A stretch of DNA of 64,000 nucleotides, from assembly GCF_003255815.1 (NCBI RefSeq), contig NC_037668.1:70760940-70824939 (forward strand), written 5' to 3'. Shown piece by piece: positions 33,360-43,460 of the stretch; the first letter of the stretch is position 1, and every line of letters starts with the position of its first letter. The position numbers and the translations under genes are program-made. Below the pieces are notes generated by a model. That model was not told where the DNA came from, did no database searches, and saw nothing but the letters and a program-made list of their open reading frames with translations. Source of the DNA: Theropithecus gelada (taxonomy: Eukaryota > Chordata > Mammalia > Primates > Cercopithecidae).

Positions 33360-33684
33360 ACCTGCCATGCTGCATCTCCTCACATGGCCAGGTTGTGTTT
33401 CAGGGCGTGGCTTTCAGTACAAACTGGTGGCAAGCTGTTCTGCATGACCACATAGCTGCCTGGGCCTTCTTGTGAAGTTCAGTGATACACCATCTTATAT
33501 TTGCTTTCTTTTATCCCCGCTTCACTTTCCTTTTCCCCTCACTCTTACTGCCCTTGGATTGTACTTTCCAAGAAAGATTTAGCATGTAAACTTTGCCTCA
33601 GGTTATCTTTTTTAAGGGACCTCGGCTAAGACAGGAGAACTCCAGAAATGCAGTGACTAAGCATTGCAGTGACTGAGTGGGTAT

Positions 33685-33745
33685 TTTTTGGTTTGTTTGT
33701 TCTTTGTTTTTGTTTGTTCTTTGTTTTTGTTTGTTGTTGTTGTTG
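33685..33745. repeat. TTTG/TTTGTTC imperfect repeat
   Basis: tttgttctttgtttttg occurs twice in tandem, then (TTG)n. Confidence 0.8.
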
Positions 33746-33905
33746 AAAGCAAGAGAAATAGCTTAAGATAAAAAGGAGATAATTTTTTTTAGGGGAATGC
33801 AATTCAAAGAATCAAAGAAAAGACTGAACAAGTCCATAGATAAGATGGGAAGCAGGGAAAACCTGCTGATCTATGTAACCCAACCAATGGATGGTGTTAG
33901 TGGTA

Positions 33906-34230
33906 CAGGTTGAACACCCCTACTCTGAAAATCCAAAATCTAAAATACTCCAAAGCCTAAAAGTTTTTGGACTCCCACAAGTAGAAATTTCACACCTGAC
34001 TTCATGTGATGGGTTGCATATATTATTTAAAATATTTTATAAAATTACATTCAAGCTATATGTATAAGGTATATATGAAACATAAATGAATTTCATGTTT
34101 AGACTTGGGTCCTATTCCAAAGATATCTCATTGTGTATATAGAAATATTCCAAAATCTGCCAAAAAATCCAAATCCAAAATCTGAAACACTTCTGGTCTC
34201 AAGTATATCAGATAAGGAATATTCAACCTG
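33906..34230. mobile_element. Tigger-related MITE (MER44/MER8-like)
   Basis: The ends caggttgaacac and, inverted, attcaacctg form a terminal inverted repeat flanked by TA on both sides. The interior has the palindromic aaaatccaaaatct/ccaaaatctgaaac words of this MITE group. About 325 bp, non-coding. Confidence 0.8.
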
Positions 34231-34239
34231 TAGTTTTAA

Positions 34240-34735
34240 AATATGTCCACAAATCTTTCTATAATCCTGCCTTCAAGAGGTGGAATCTGATTCCTCTAGA
34301 GGGGAGTGTGAACTATACCTAGTGACTTGATTTCTACTGAATAAAATATGCTAGAAATGATAGTGTGTGACTTCTGAGGCTAGGCCATAGAAAGCATTGT
34401 GGCTTTCACCTGTCTTTGATCACCTGTTGCTGCCATGTCATGAAGACAGTAAAGCAGCCCCAGGGTGGGGGGTGGGGGCTAGGTGGTGAGGAACTGAGTC
34501 CTCCTGCCACCAACCACACGAGTGGACCATCTCAGAGTCAATCCTCTTGTTTCTGTCAAGCTGGGACTGCAGATGACTTCAGCTTGGCTGACGTCTTTAA
34601 TACACTCTCACAAGAGAGCCCAGGCCAGAACTATCAGCGAAGAACCTACAGAATCTGTGGGATAATAAATACTGGTTATTTTAAGTCACTGAATTTTGGT
34701 GTAATCTGTTGTGAAGCAGCAAATAACTAATACAG
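34240..34735 (+). mobile_element. MLT1-type MaLR LTR
   Basis: agtgacttgatttctactga, then gtgtgacttctgaggctagg, then acagaatctgtgggataata and ggttattttaagtcactgaa with a final aactaatacagta follow the MLT1 LTR layout, including the polyadenylation region near the 3' end. Confidence 0.75.
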
Positions 34736-34769
34736 TATCGTTAAGGTATCCTCAATGATGATTGACCTT

Positions 34770-34900
34770 TGTGTCACCATTATCATCCCCATCTGCAAAT
34801 AGGGATAATAATAGTACCTAACTTATACAGCTGTTTATAAGGATATAAAACACTCAAGATACTGCCCAGGACAGAGGGAGGATGTCTACTGACTAGTAGA
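34770..34900 (+). repeat. MIR SINE fragment
   Basis: ccccatctgcaaatagggat, then aataatagtacctaacttat and actgcccaggacag. Confidence 0.65.
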
Positions 34901-35395
34901 TATTAGCTGTAGTGATAGTACTGCAGCTGCTACTACTACTACCATCTATTGACTTCTTGCTCTATAATCTCAAGGTTCAAATTCTCAGGAAAGAGAATAT
35001 GATTAACTTCTCTTGGGTTATATGCTCTCCTCTTGGGTAAGGGAGAGCAGGGCACTTTGATAAGAAATCCCACCAAGTCTATATTTCCTCAAAGGAAATT
35101 AAGATGCTATTGCGAGATTGAGGGACAATGGTTGCAAGACAGGCAAAAACAATACCCACTACATAGAGTGTATATACTTTTAAGGCTTTTTGAATATAAA
35201 CCCAAATTGCTTTCCCAAAATATATCAATCTATGCTCCCACTAAAAGCATACAAGAGTGGCCTTCTCACTTCATCTTTGCCAACATTACTATTATTCCGA
35301 AGAAGACAGAAAGAGCCAGGTTAATGGATGGAAAATAACATTTTATTGTTTAAGTCTGTGTATTAGTCCATTCTCACACTACTATAAAGAAAAGC

Positions 35396-35688
35396 CAGCT
35401 GGGCACAGTGGCTCACGCCTGTAATCCCAGCACTTTGGGAGGCTGAGGCAGATGGATCACCTGAGGTCAAGAGTTCGAGACCAGACTGGCCAACATGGTG
35501 AAACCCATCTCTACTAAAAATACAAAAATTAGCCAGGCGTGGTGGCACTTGCCTGTAATCCCAGCTACTTGGGAGGCTGAGGCAGGAGAATTGCTTGAAC
35601 CCAGGAGGCAGAGGTTGCTGTGAGTGGCGATCACGCCAGTGCACTCCAGCCTGGGCGACAGAGTGAAATTCTGTCTCAAAAAAAAAGA
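35396..35688 (+). mobile_element. Alu nested in MST LTR (first)
   Basis: cagctgggcacagtggctca to ctgtctcaaaaaaaaa. The LTR text aaatgcctgagactgggtaa appears after it, slightly rearranged near 35690-35735. Confidence 0.94.
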
Positions 35689-35771
35689 AATGCCTGATCC
35701 ATGTTGTTGGCCCCCCTGCCAAAAAAGGACAAATGCCTGAGACTGGGTAATTTATAAAGAAATGAGGTTTA

Positions 35772-36080
35772 GGCAGGGTGCGGTGGCTCACGCCTGTAAT
35801 CTCAGCACTTTGGGAGGCTGAGGTGGGTAGATCACCTGAGCTCAGGAGTTCGAGACCAGCCTGACCAACATGGCGAAAACCTGTCTCTACTGAAAATACA
35901 AAATTAGCCAGGCGTGGTGGTGGGTGCCTATAATCCCAGCTACTTGGGAGGCTGAAGCAAGAGAACTGCTTGAACCCGGAGGGGTGGAGGTTGCAGTGAG
36001 CTGAGATCACGCCACTGCACTCCAGTATAGTCAACGAGAGAGAAACTCCATCTCAGAAGATGAATAAATAAATAAATAAG
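35772..36080 (+). mobile_element. Alu nested in MST LTR (second)
   Basis: ggcagggtgcggtggctca to ccatctcagaag, with an (AATA)n tail. Confidence 0.94.
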
Positions 36081-36490
36081 GTTGAATTGGCTCATAATTC
36101 TGCAGGCTGTACAGGAAGCATAGTACAGCCTGGGGAGACCTCAGGGAACTGATTATACAATCATGGCAGAAGGTGAAGGGAAAGCAGGTATGTCTTACAT
36201 GGCTGGAGCAGGAGGAAGACAGAGAAGGGGCAAGTGCCACAGGCTTTTAAACAACCAGATCTCATGAGAACTCTATCAAGAGAACAGCACTTGGGGATGG
36301 TGCTAAACCATTCATGAGAAACCACCTCCATGCTCCAATCACCTCCCACCAGGCCCCACCCCCAACACTAGGGATTACAATCTGACATGAGACTTGGATG
36401 GGGCCACAAATCCAAACCATATCAGCCTGCAATTCTTTACTTGTGAGGTTGGGCATGTGTCCATGTTTTTATTGGCCATCTGTATATCTC

Positions 36491-37029
36491 ATATTGTAAA
36501 TTACGGGAATTGAGACTCTCAAGATAGAGAAGCTGAATAGTACTGGAGACAGTGGTGAGCAATGAATCCTACAAAGCACACAATTGAAATTCAATGAATG
36601 ATGAGGACATGCCTGAGAATCTTTGGTATTAAGTGTGAAGGATTCTTGAAACAGAAAAGACACATAACTAGGCAAAACCTATTAACAGACTGTATTCTTG
36701 GAAATTATCCTGCTACTTTATGATTTTACTATTAGATAAAAATTGGTATAAAATATTTATAGCCAAATACAAGAATGAATGTGATTGGACAAAGCCTGAA
36801 ATAGAAGCAAATTGTCTGTGTATGAAAGTATGATATCCGGAAATGTTGATATGAACAACTTGACCCCTAAAAGTTAACTGATCTTAGATTACCAGTGCCA
36901 ATATTTAGTATAAAAGGCTTATGTAAGCAAGAAAACTTTGGAATTCTCCTACTGAACGTAGACATTCCTCCAGTTATTAGAAATAAATCCAGATGTCGGC
37001 AAATCTAAGTATTCTGGGTTTTGTTGTGT
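36491..37029. other. Unassigned AT-rich stretch
   Basis: No gene or clear repeat family. Confidence 0.45.
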
Positions 37030-37445
37030 TTGTTTTGCTACAACTTGGACTAAAATCTTTGTCTTTTGACTTAATTTTTTCATAATGTTAGACTTACAGA
37101 AAAGTTGTAACAAAGCTACAATAATACAAAAACCCAATGAACACTTCACATATTTCTCTCTCTCTCTCTCTCTCTCTCTGTGTTGGCGCGCGTGTGTGTG
37201 TGTATATTTTTTCTGAATTTTCAAGAGTAAATTGTAGAAATGATGCTCCTTTACTCCTAAATATTTCAGCGTATATGTAGGCCCCAAACAAGAACATTAT
37301 CTTAATAACCTCAATATAATGATCAAAACCAGGAAATTGACATCAATACCTACTATTTTGTAATCTACAGACCTTGTTCAGATATCTCCAGATTTTCTAA
37401 CAGAGTTCTTTATAGCAAAAGAAGATTTTTATTCCAGGATTGATT
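37030..37445. repeat. Probable ancient L1ME-type 3' sequence with CT/GT run
   Basis: cttacagaaaagttgtaaca, then tcaaaaccaggaaattgaca, then atctacagaccttgttcaga and ttttattccaggattgattc match a common old L1 3' UTR text. Direction is uncertain. Confidence 0.5.
37155..37205. repeat. (CT)12 then GCGC(GT)n compound microsatellite
   Basis: tctctc run, then tgttggcgcgcgtgtgtgtg. The CpG doublet in the middle is unusual in AT-rich DNA. Confidence 0.85.
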
Positions 37446-37463
37446 CCAGTTGCCATGTCTTTA

Positions 37464-37765
37464 TTTTTTATTTATTATTTTTTTTGAGACGGAGTCTCGC
37501 TCTGTTGCCAGACTGGAGCACAATGGCGCCATCTCGGCTCAGCGCAACCTGCGCCTCCCGGGTTCACGCCATTCTCCTGCCTCAGCCTCCCAAGTAGCTG
37601 GTACCACAGGCGCCTGCTACCACGCCCAGCTAATTTTTTGTATTTTTAGCAGAGATGGGGTTTCACCGTGTTGGCCAGGATGGTCTCAATCTCCTGACCT
37701 TGTGATCAGCCCACCTCCGTCTCCCAAAGTGCTGAGATTACAGGTGTGAGCCACTGCGCCTGACC
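37464..37765 (-). mobile_element. Alu, antisense (array member 1)
   Basis: gagacggagtctcgctctgt to actgcgcctgacc; Y-like words (ttcacgccattctcctgcct). Confidence 0.94.
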
Positions 37766-37770
37766 TAGTC

Positions 37771-38070
37771 TTTTTTTGTTGTTTTTTTTTTGAGATGGAG
37801 TCTTGCTCTATCACCCAGGCTGGAGTGCAATGGCGCGATCTCTGCTCACTGCAACCTCTGCCTCCTGGGTTCAAGCAATTCTCCGGCCTCAGCCTCCCGA
37901 GTAGCTGGGATTACAGGCTCGCACCACTAGCCTGGCTAATTTTTGTATTTTTAGTAGAGATGGAGTTTCACCATGTCGGCCAGGCTGGTCTTGAACTCCT
38001 GACTTCATGGTCCACCCACCTCGGCCTCTCAAAGTGCTGAGATTACAGGTGTGAGCCACTGCGCTTGGCT
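37771..38070 (-). mobile_element. Alu, antisense (array member 2)
   Basis: gagatggagtcttgctctat to actgcgcttggct; S-type words (ttcaagcaattctccggcct). Confidence 0.94.
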
Positions 38071-38076
38071 CTTTAG

Positions 38077-38386
38077 TTTGTTTGTTTGTTTGTTTGTTTG
38101 TTTGTTATAGAGGGAGTCTCGCTCTGTTGCCAGGTTGGAGTGCAGTGGCACCATCTCGGCTCACTGCAACCTCTGACTTCTGTATTCAAGTGATTCTCCT
38201 GCCCTAGCCTCCCGAGTAACTGGGATTACAGGCACGTACCACCACCCCAGCTAAGTTTTGTATTTTTAGTAGAGACAGGGGTTTCACCATGTTGGCCAGG
38301 ATGGTTTTGAACTCCTGACCTTGTGATCTGCCTGCCTTGGCCTCCTAAAGTGCTGGGATTAGAGGCATGAGCCACTGTGCCTGGCC
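38077..38386 (-). mobile_element. Alu, antisense (array member 3)
   Basis: A (TTTG)7 tail, then atagagggagtctcgctctg to actgtgcctggcc. Confidence 0.94.
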
Positions 38387-38435
38387 GGATCTTTTTTTTT
38401 TTCCCATAAAACATTTGATGTGTTTGAAGGCGCTA

Positions 38436-38905
38436 GTACATTAACTTCCTATTGCTGCTGTAACAAATTACTACAAAGTTAGTGGCTTACAATGACACTA
38501 ATTATTTTGCAGTTCTGGAGATGTAAAGTCTGAAGTGGGTCTCACTGGGCTCAAATCAAGTGCTGGCAGGGCTGTATTCCTTCTGAAGGCTCTAGAGGAT
38601 AATCCATTCCCATCTTCCAGAGGTCGCCTCCTTTCCTTGGCCCAAGGCTCCATTCTTCCATTTTCAAAGCTAGCAACGTTGTGCTGCCATCTATCTGGTT
38701 CTCTCTTTTGTCTCCGTCTTCCACTTATAAGGACTCTTGTGATTACATTAGGTGCTCCCTCTGGATAATCCAGGATTATCCCCATCTCACAATCAGCTGA
38801 CTGGCAACTCCATTCCATCTGCAATCCTATTGCCTGCTTGCCATGTAATCTAACATATTAATGGATTTCGAAGATCAGGACATGGACATCTGCCCACCAC
38901 AACAA
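38436..38905 (-). mobile_element. MaLR-type LTR (MLT1-like), antisense
   Basis: ttcctattgctgctgtaaca, then aattactacaaagttagtgg, then gggtctcactgggctcaaat, ataatccaggattatcccca and ccatgtaatctaacatatta follow a common antisense MLT LTR text, about 460 bp. Confidence 0.65.
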
Positions 38906-38989
38906 GCCACTTTATTTTTAGAATGTTGTTTAATTTTGGCTTGTCTGATGCTTCCTAATGATTAGATTCAGGTTATGCACTTTTGGAAG

Positions 38990-39360
38990 AAATATCAATC
39001 ACAGATTTTTTTAGTAAATTGATCTTATATCTGGACACTTTGCTTAACTCTCATATGGGTTTTAGTCTCTTGATTATTTTGGATTTTCTGTGTATGCTCA
39101 TATCATCTCTGAATAGTAATAATATATTCTTTCCTTCCCATTTTTACAATTATTATTTTTCTCATTCTATTGACCAGGACCTCTAGCATCATGTTAAATA
39201 CTTAACTGGAATACCAGGCATTTTCTCCCTTGTCCTTGATCTTACTGGAATGGATCTAAAATTCTGTTAAGTTTGTACAATGTGCTATAGGTTTTTATCA
39301 AATTAAGAAAAATGCCTTCTATTTCTAACTTTGTGAAAGATTTTTTCATTAAAAGAAGTT
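38990..39360 (-). mobile_element. L1M ORF2 fragment, antisense
   Basis: tctggacactttgcttaact, then ttggattttctgtgtatgct, then ctagcatcatgttaaatact and aaaattctgttaagtttgta are the reverse of the RT-domain region of L1 ORF2. Confidence 0.75.
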
Positions 39361-39364
39361 GAAC

Positions 39365-39700
39365 TTTGTAGGAGTCATCCCTTGCCCTTTGAAACACATG
39401 TGTCTTACCAAGGCATTCAGAGTTCTGCCACTTTTTGCTCACCAGGTCCAATTAACATGACATCATCAAAGTGGTCTGTGGGGTTGTCAAACAGTTCAAG
39501 ATCCTTTGGATTTTATTATAACAGGGAGGAGAAGAATTTACATAGCCCTGGAGAAGTGTGAATTTTGTGAATGTAAACATGAAACCTGTGAATGCATAAT
39601 GATATCCATCCTATGTAAATGCAAACTCCTATGGATCCTCCTAAACAAAACAAAATATCCAAACACCTTTAGTCCTTCCTTACCAAAAAGCTCATCTTCC
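39365..39700 (-). mobile_element. ERV-L-class pol relic, antisense, with RT box
   Basis: Minus-strand translation over 39450-39478 reads HFDDVMLIGP, where the RT box is expected; both aspartates are retained, unlike the other two pol relics here. The plus strand gttctgccactttttgctca and ccaggtccaattaacatgac is typical antisense ERV-L pol. The surrounding frame is broken and only about 330 bp survives. Confidence 0.65.
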
Positions 39701-40114
39701 ATACCTCATAGCTTTACTTACCAAAAACATGTCTTACTGTCTTCACATATGGAGTTATTCTCCTTTTCCTTTTTAATTTTAATTGCCATATATTGATTAG
39801 AATTTTACAAACTCTTAGAACCTTAATTTTCAATAAAGACTAGCAAGCATTGTAAACTGTCTTATCATTTTATAATTTCTAGAAACAGGTGATTCCTCCC
39901 AGAACAATTTTTTCATGTTTGCTAACAAACCCAAATATATTTAGTCTTTTTATAAAATTTTAAGAGCCAAAAATAAAATTAAACTTAAGTTCAGGAATTT
40001 ATATTTTAGTATTTTATGTTAATTGGAAATAATCTAGTTATTCAATGAATAGCTGACATTTAATTTAACCTAGCAAAACTCTAAGGGTGCAGATACTAAA
40101 GAGATTTAGGAAAC
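39701..40114. other. Unassigned AT-rich stretch
   Basis: No gene or repeat family recognised. Confidence 0.45.
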
Positions 40115-40422
40115 CTTTTTTTTTTTTCTTTGAGACAGGGTCTCGCTTTATCGCCCAGGCTGTAGTGCAGTGGCATGATCTGGGCTCACTGCAAGCTCCA
40201 CCTGCAGGGTTCACGCCATTCTCCTGCCTCAGCCTCCCGAGTAGCTGGGACCATGGGCACCCACCACCACACACTCAGCTAATTTTTTTTTTCTTTGTAT
40301 TTTTAGTAGAGATGGGGTTTCACTGTGTTACCCAGGATGGTCTGGATCTCCTGACCTCGTGATCCACTTGCCTTGGCTTCCCAAAGTGCTGGGATTACAG
40401 GTGTGAGCCACTGTGCCCGGCC
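40115..40422 (-). mobile_element. Alu (Y-like), antisense
   Basis: Exact duplication ttaggaaac flanks it (40106 and 40424); words gcaagctccacctgcagggt and ttcacgccattctcctgcc. Confidence 0.95.
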
Positions 40423-40853
40423 TTAGGAAACAGTTTTTAAGCAGACATATTATAAAACATTATTGTTGTTTAAAAGTTCATTTATAGACTTTATCCAAGT
40501 TATAGCTATTTAGATCACTTTTTTTTTTTAACAATTATGCCTAGAATACTCATGAAAATTAAATGAGACATTAGAGACAAAGTTAGCCATCATTTCAGGT
40601 TATTTCCCCGATAACCATTTATACATCATGAGCATGTCAGGCAGTCATCGCTGAAGCAGGAACCCTAAGGTAAAATACAGGGGTGTTTCGTTGATAACCC
40701 AGAAGACACAGCTGTTTTCATTAAACCGATAATATTAAGCTAGTCTCATTTGCCAAAGATTCATCCAAGTCACGTGAACTTGACAAGCATGTTGGGTTAG
40801 TTCCTATATTTCTAGCAGTTTTAGGCATGTTCATTTATCTCTAAGTCAATTCA
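40423..40853. other. Unassigned stretch
   Basis: No gene or recognised repeat. Confidence 0.45.
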
Positions 40854-40865
40854 AATAATGCCTTT

Positions 40866-41178
40866 CTTTTGTTTGTTTGTTTTTGTTTTTGTTTTTGAGA
40901 CAGAGTCTCGCTCTGTCGCCCAGGCTAGAGTGCAGTGGCTGGATCTCAGCTCACTGCAAGCTCCGCCTCCCGGGTTCACGCCGTTCTCCTGCCTCAGCCT
41001 TCCGAGTAGCTGGGACTACAGGTGCCCACCACCTCGCCCGGCTAGTTTTTTGTATTTTTTAGTAGAGACAGGGTTTCACCGTGTTAGCCAGGATAGTCTG
41101 GATCTCTTGACCTCGTGATCCGCCCGTCTCGGCCTCCCAAAGTGCTGGGATTACAGGCTTGAGCCACCGCGCCCGGCC
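40866..41178 (-). mobile_element. AluY, Old World monkey type (AluYRa-like)
   Basis: Diagnostic ggctggatctcagctcactg, accacctcgcccggctag, cgcccgtctcggcctcccaa and ggcttgagccaccgcgccc. Perfect 12-base duplication aataatgccttt at 40854-40865 and 41181-41192. Low divergence. Confidence 0.95.
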
Positions 41179-41192
41179 CCAATAATGCCTTT

Positions 41193-42680
41193 TACTAATA
41201 TTAGTAGAAAAGACCTTTAAGATATTTCATTTGCTCAATGTTTAAATAGCCAAAAATCATGCCCACGAGAAAGAAAGTAGACAGACGGGGCACAGCATAT
41301 AGCTAGCAGCGGTCCAAGAAGAGGGGCTTAGTGGACTGAGAAGTTTTTATGGGAGAAGCAGGATCCAATAGAGAGAACAGAAAGCTCCCCCGCTCTCCAC
41401 CTCCACCAAAATTACAAGCTTCCAATTAAACTGATTTATGATGATAGAGCTCTTAAAAAGTCCTTTAAAAATATCTTAAAATCAGGTTTCAGCTGGGACA
41501 AACAGCAAATATTCCTGGCAATATTCAATTCCTTTTTTTTCCCCTGAGTATATGGTTACATTTCAGCTTAGGAGAGAAGGCCAAACAAACAAAAAAGACC
41601 TTCTTATCATGCTGCAAATATACAAATGATTCAAACTAATTTTTGCAAATGTTTCTTTCCTAAGCTAAATACATTTACCGAAAAAAGAATTTATGGTGGG
41701 TTTAAAGGATTTGAACTTTGTTCTGATTTTAGATTTTTAATCTTGTTAAGGAAGTCCCTAACACTAGCTGTTATACTCTTTTGTGTCTTAAAAAAAAGTA
41801 AGTTAAGTTACTGAAGCTCTTTGTCTTCTGTGAAGAGTCTTTTAAAAGAGGCAATAAAAATGTTTGAAATCTTTTTAGGAGCTTCTGCACCTCAGTAGGT
41901 ATCTCTGGTGGACCTAATTTGGGAGCCTTCATTTTTAAATGCCCTTCTCAAAGTGCAGTGTTGTTCATATGGAGTGTTCTACATAATGGTCATTGTAATT
42001 TTAAATTTTCTTTGGCATAATTTGCCCATCAGTTTAAAAATATGCAAGATAATGGGCCATAATGTTTGAACATGTGGCCGGCTAAAGTCTCTGAAGGAGC
42101 ACTGTCTTTGCATACCTTAGAATCTGGGATCCCATTCTGTTTCTTATTAATCTCTCAAGAGCAAAAGGAGAAATTCTACAAATATACTAGCTGCAAACAG
42201 GGTGCAGCCTACATTTCTGTCTTGCCATGTATTAGCTGCAAATGGAACACAAACAACATTTCTGTTTGGTTTTTCTTGGGGTGCTTCTAACCTTTTGGTC
42301 TGGTGCCTGCACATGCAGCTCCAATACTTGTGTGCCTCCAATAGACAGAAAGTCAAAATAGTGTTGACTCATGCCTGTTAGAATGTTATTTTGCTCTTGG
42401 AAGATGTTCAGAAACAAGAAAAATCTAGCTAGCCTAAATTTTAAATTAGGTGTGCAGAAACCAAAAGAGTACTCACCACATGGATGATGTCCCTGAGGCC
42501 TTTATAAAGCTGGATCCTGAATAAAGTCAGAGCTCAGCCGAAAGGAGTGAGTCCAAAATCTATGAGGAGACTGACAGAAACAAAAAGGTGATTCACGAAA
42601 ATGAAGAGCACGGGGAGCTCAGGTGGGTACTGTACTCTATTCCTGGGGCCACCAGTCTCTCCAAGGTGAGCTCGCTTCCC
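41193..42680 (-). other. Possible ERV-L leader/gag region, antisense; no gene seen
   Basis: This lies on the internal side of the minus-strand PBS at 42681-42697, so some of it should be retroviral leader. I recognise no gag motif and the frames are short, so its left limit is unknown. Confidence 0.35.
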
Positions 42681-42697
42681 TCTCACTTCTGACACCA
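42681..42697 (-). promoter_or_regulatory. Retroviral primer-binding site, tRNA-Leu type
   Basis: The minus strand reads tggtgtcagaagtgaga, one mismatch from the complement of a tRNA-Leu 3' end plus CCA. It sits immediately inside the LTR at 42698-43460, where a 5' PBS belongs. Leucine priming is the feature after which ERV-L was named. Confidence 0.7.
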
Positions 42698-43460
42698 GAT
42701 TGTCAACCTATAATGAGTGACAAAGAGACAAACTCTGCAAAGCAAAGGGTTTACTTGGGAATAGCAAAGGGATTGCAATCTGGGATACACGTGCTATGGC
42801 AACCATTTGCATATCTGGGGCAAAAAGAAACTTTTTTTTTCCCCCCCAAGACTGAGCCTCACTCTGTCTCCCAGGCTGGAGTGGCGCGATATCGGCTCAC
42901 TGCAACGTCACCTCCCAGGTTCAAGTGATTCTCCTGTCTCAGTCTCCCAAGTAGCTGGGACTACAGGGGTATGCTACCGTGCCCATCTAATTTTTGCATT
43001 TTTAGTAGAGACGGGGTTTCACCCTATTGGCCAGGCTGGTCTTGAACTTCTGACCTCAAGTGATCTGCCCGCCTCAGCCTCCCAAAGTGCTGGGATTACA
43101 GGTATGAGCCACCATGCCCCACCAGGAAACTTTTAAAGACAAAAAAAGAAATCCACATAAGGTATTTTGAAACAAAGACCATATGTTACAGGGGCTTGTT
43201 GCAGGAGCTGGCATCAGTTCATTGGTGGAGACACTTTTTGCTAGATAAATGTCCTTGTGCAAGTGGCTTACCTAGAATACAGCAGTCTTGAGGAAGTTCT
43301 TGTGGTAAGTCCTGTTACTGGTCTATGTGCAGGAATTTCTTGTGATAAGTCTTGTTATGGGGATGTATACGTAAGGGCTTCTTTTTCATGGCCTCCCCTG
43401 ACTCCATTTTGTTAGAGTTTGACATAAATGACTCCCTTTTGGTACTGGCAACTTTCACAG
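42698..43460 (-). mobile_element. ERV-L-class 5' LTR, antisense, split by an Alu
   Basis: Assigned because of the adjoining tRNA-Leu PBS. The minus-strand end is ttgacaatc before the PBS, and the likely start is tgaaagttgccagtaccaaa near 43458. Length without the Alu is about 465 bp, within the ERV-L LTR range. It contains a two-copy direct repeat at about 43293-43375 (tcttgtggtaagtcctgtta, then tcttgtgataagtcttgtta). Confidence 0.6.
42832..43123 (-). mobile_element. Alu, antisense, nested in the LTR
   Basis: gactgagcctcactctgtct to accatgccccacc; gaaactttt is duplicated on both sides. Confidence 0.93.

Larger units (their letters stand above)
35359..36424 (-). mobile_element. MST-type MaLR LTR, antisense, with two nested Alus
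   Basis: It starts tgtattagtccattctcaca, carries gagactgggtaatttataaa, acaatcatggcagaaggtga and acctcccaccaggccccacc, and ends aaaccatatca, the full antisense MST/THE1 layout. Without the Alus it is about 430 bp. Confidence 0.9.
35160..36490 (-). mobile_element. L1M fragment, antisense, split by an MST LTR
   Basis: Left part: tttttgaatataaacccaaa, then ctatgctcccactaaaagca. Right part after the LTR: ttacttgtgaggttgggcat and tttttattggccatctgtat. The two parts read through when the LTR is ignored. Confidence 0.75.

Noticed and set aside
35363..36034. 223-codon antisense frame
   Set aside because: It runs through two antisense Alus with typical Alu-encoded text; not a gene.
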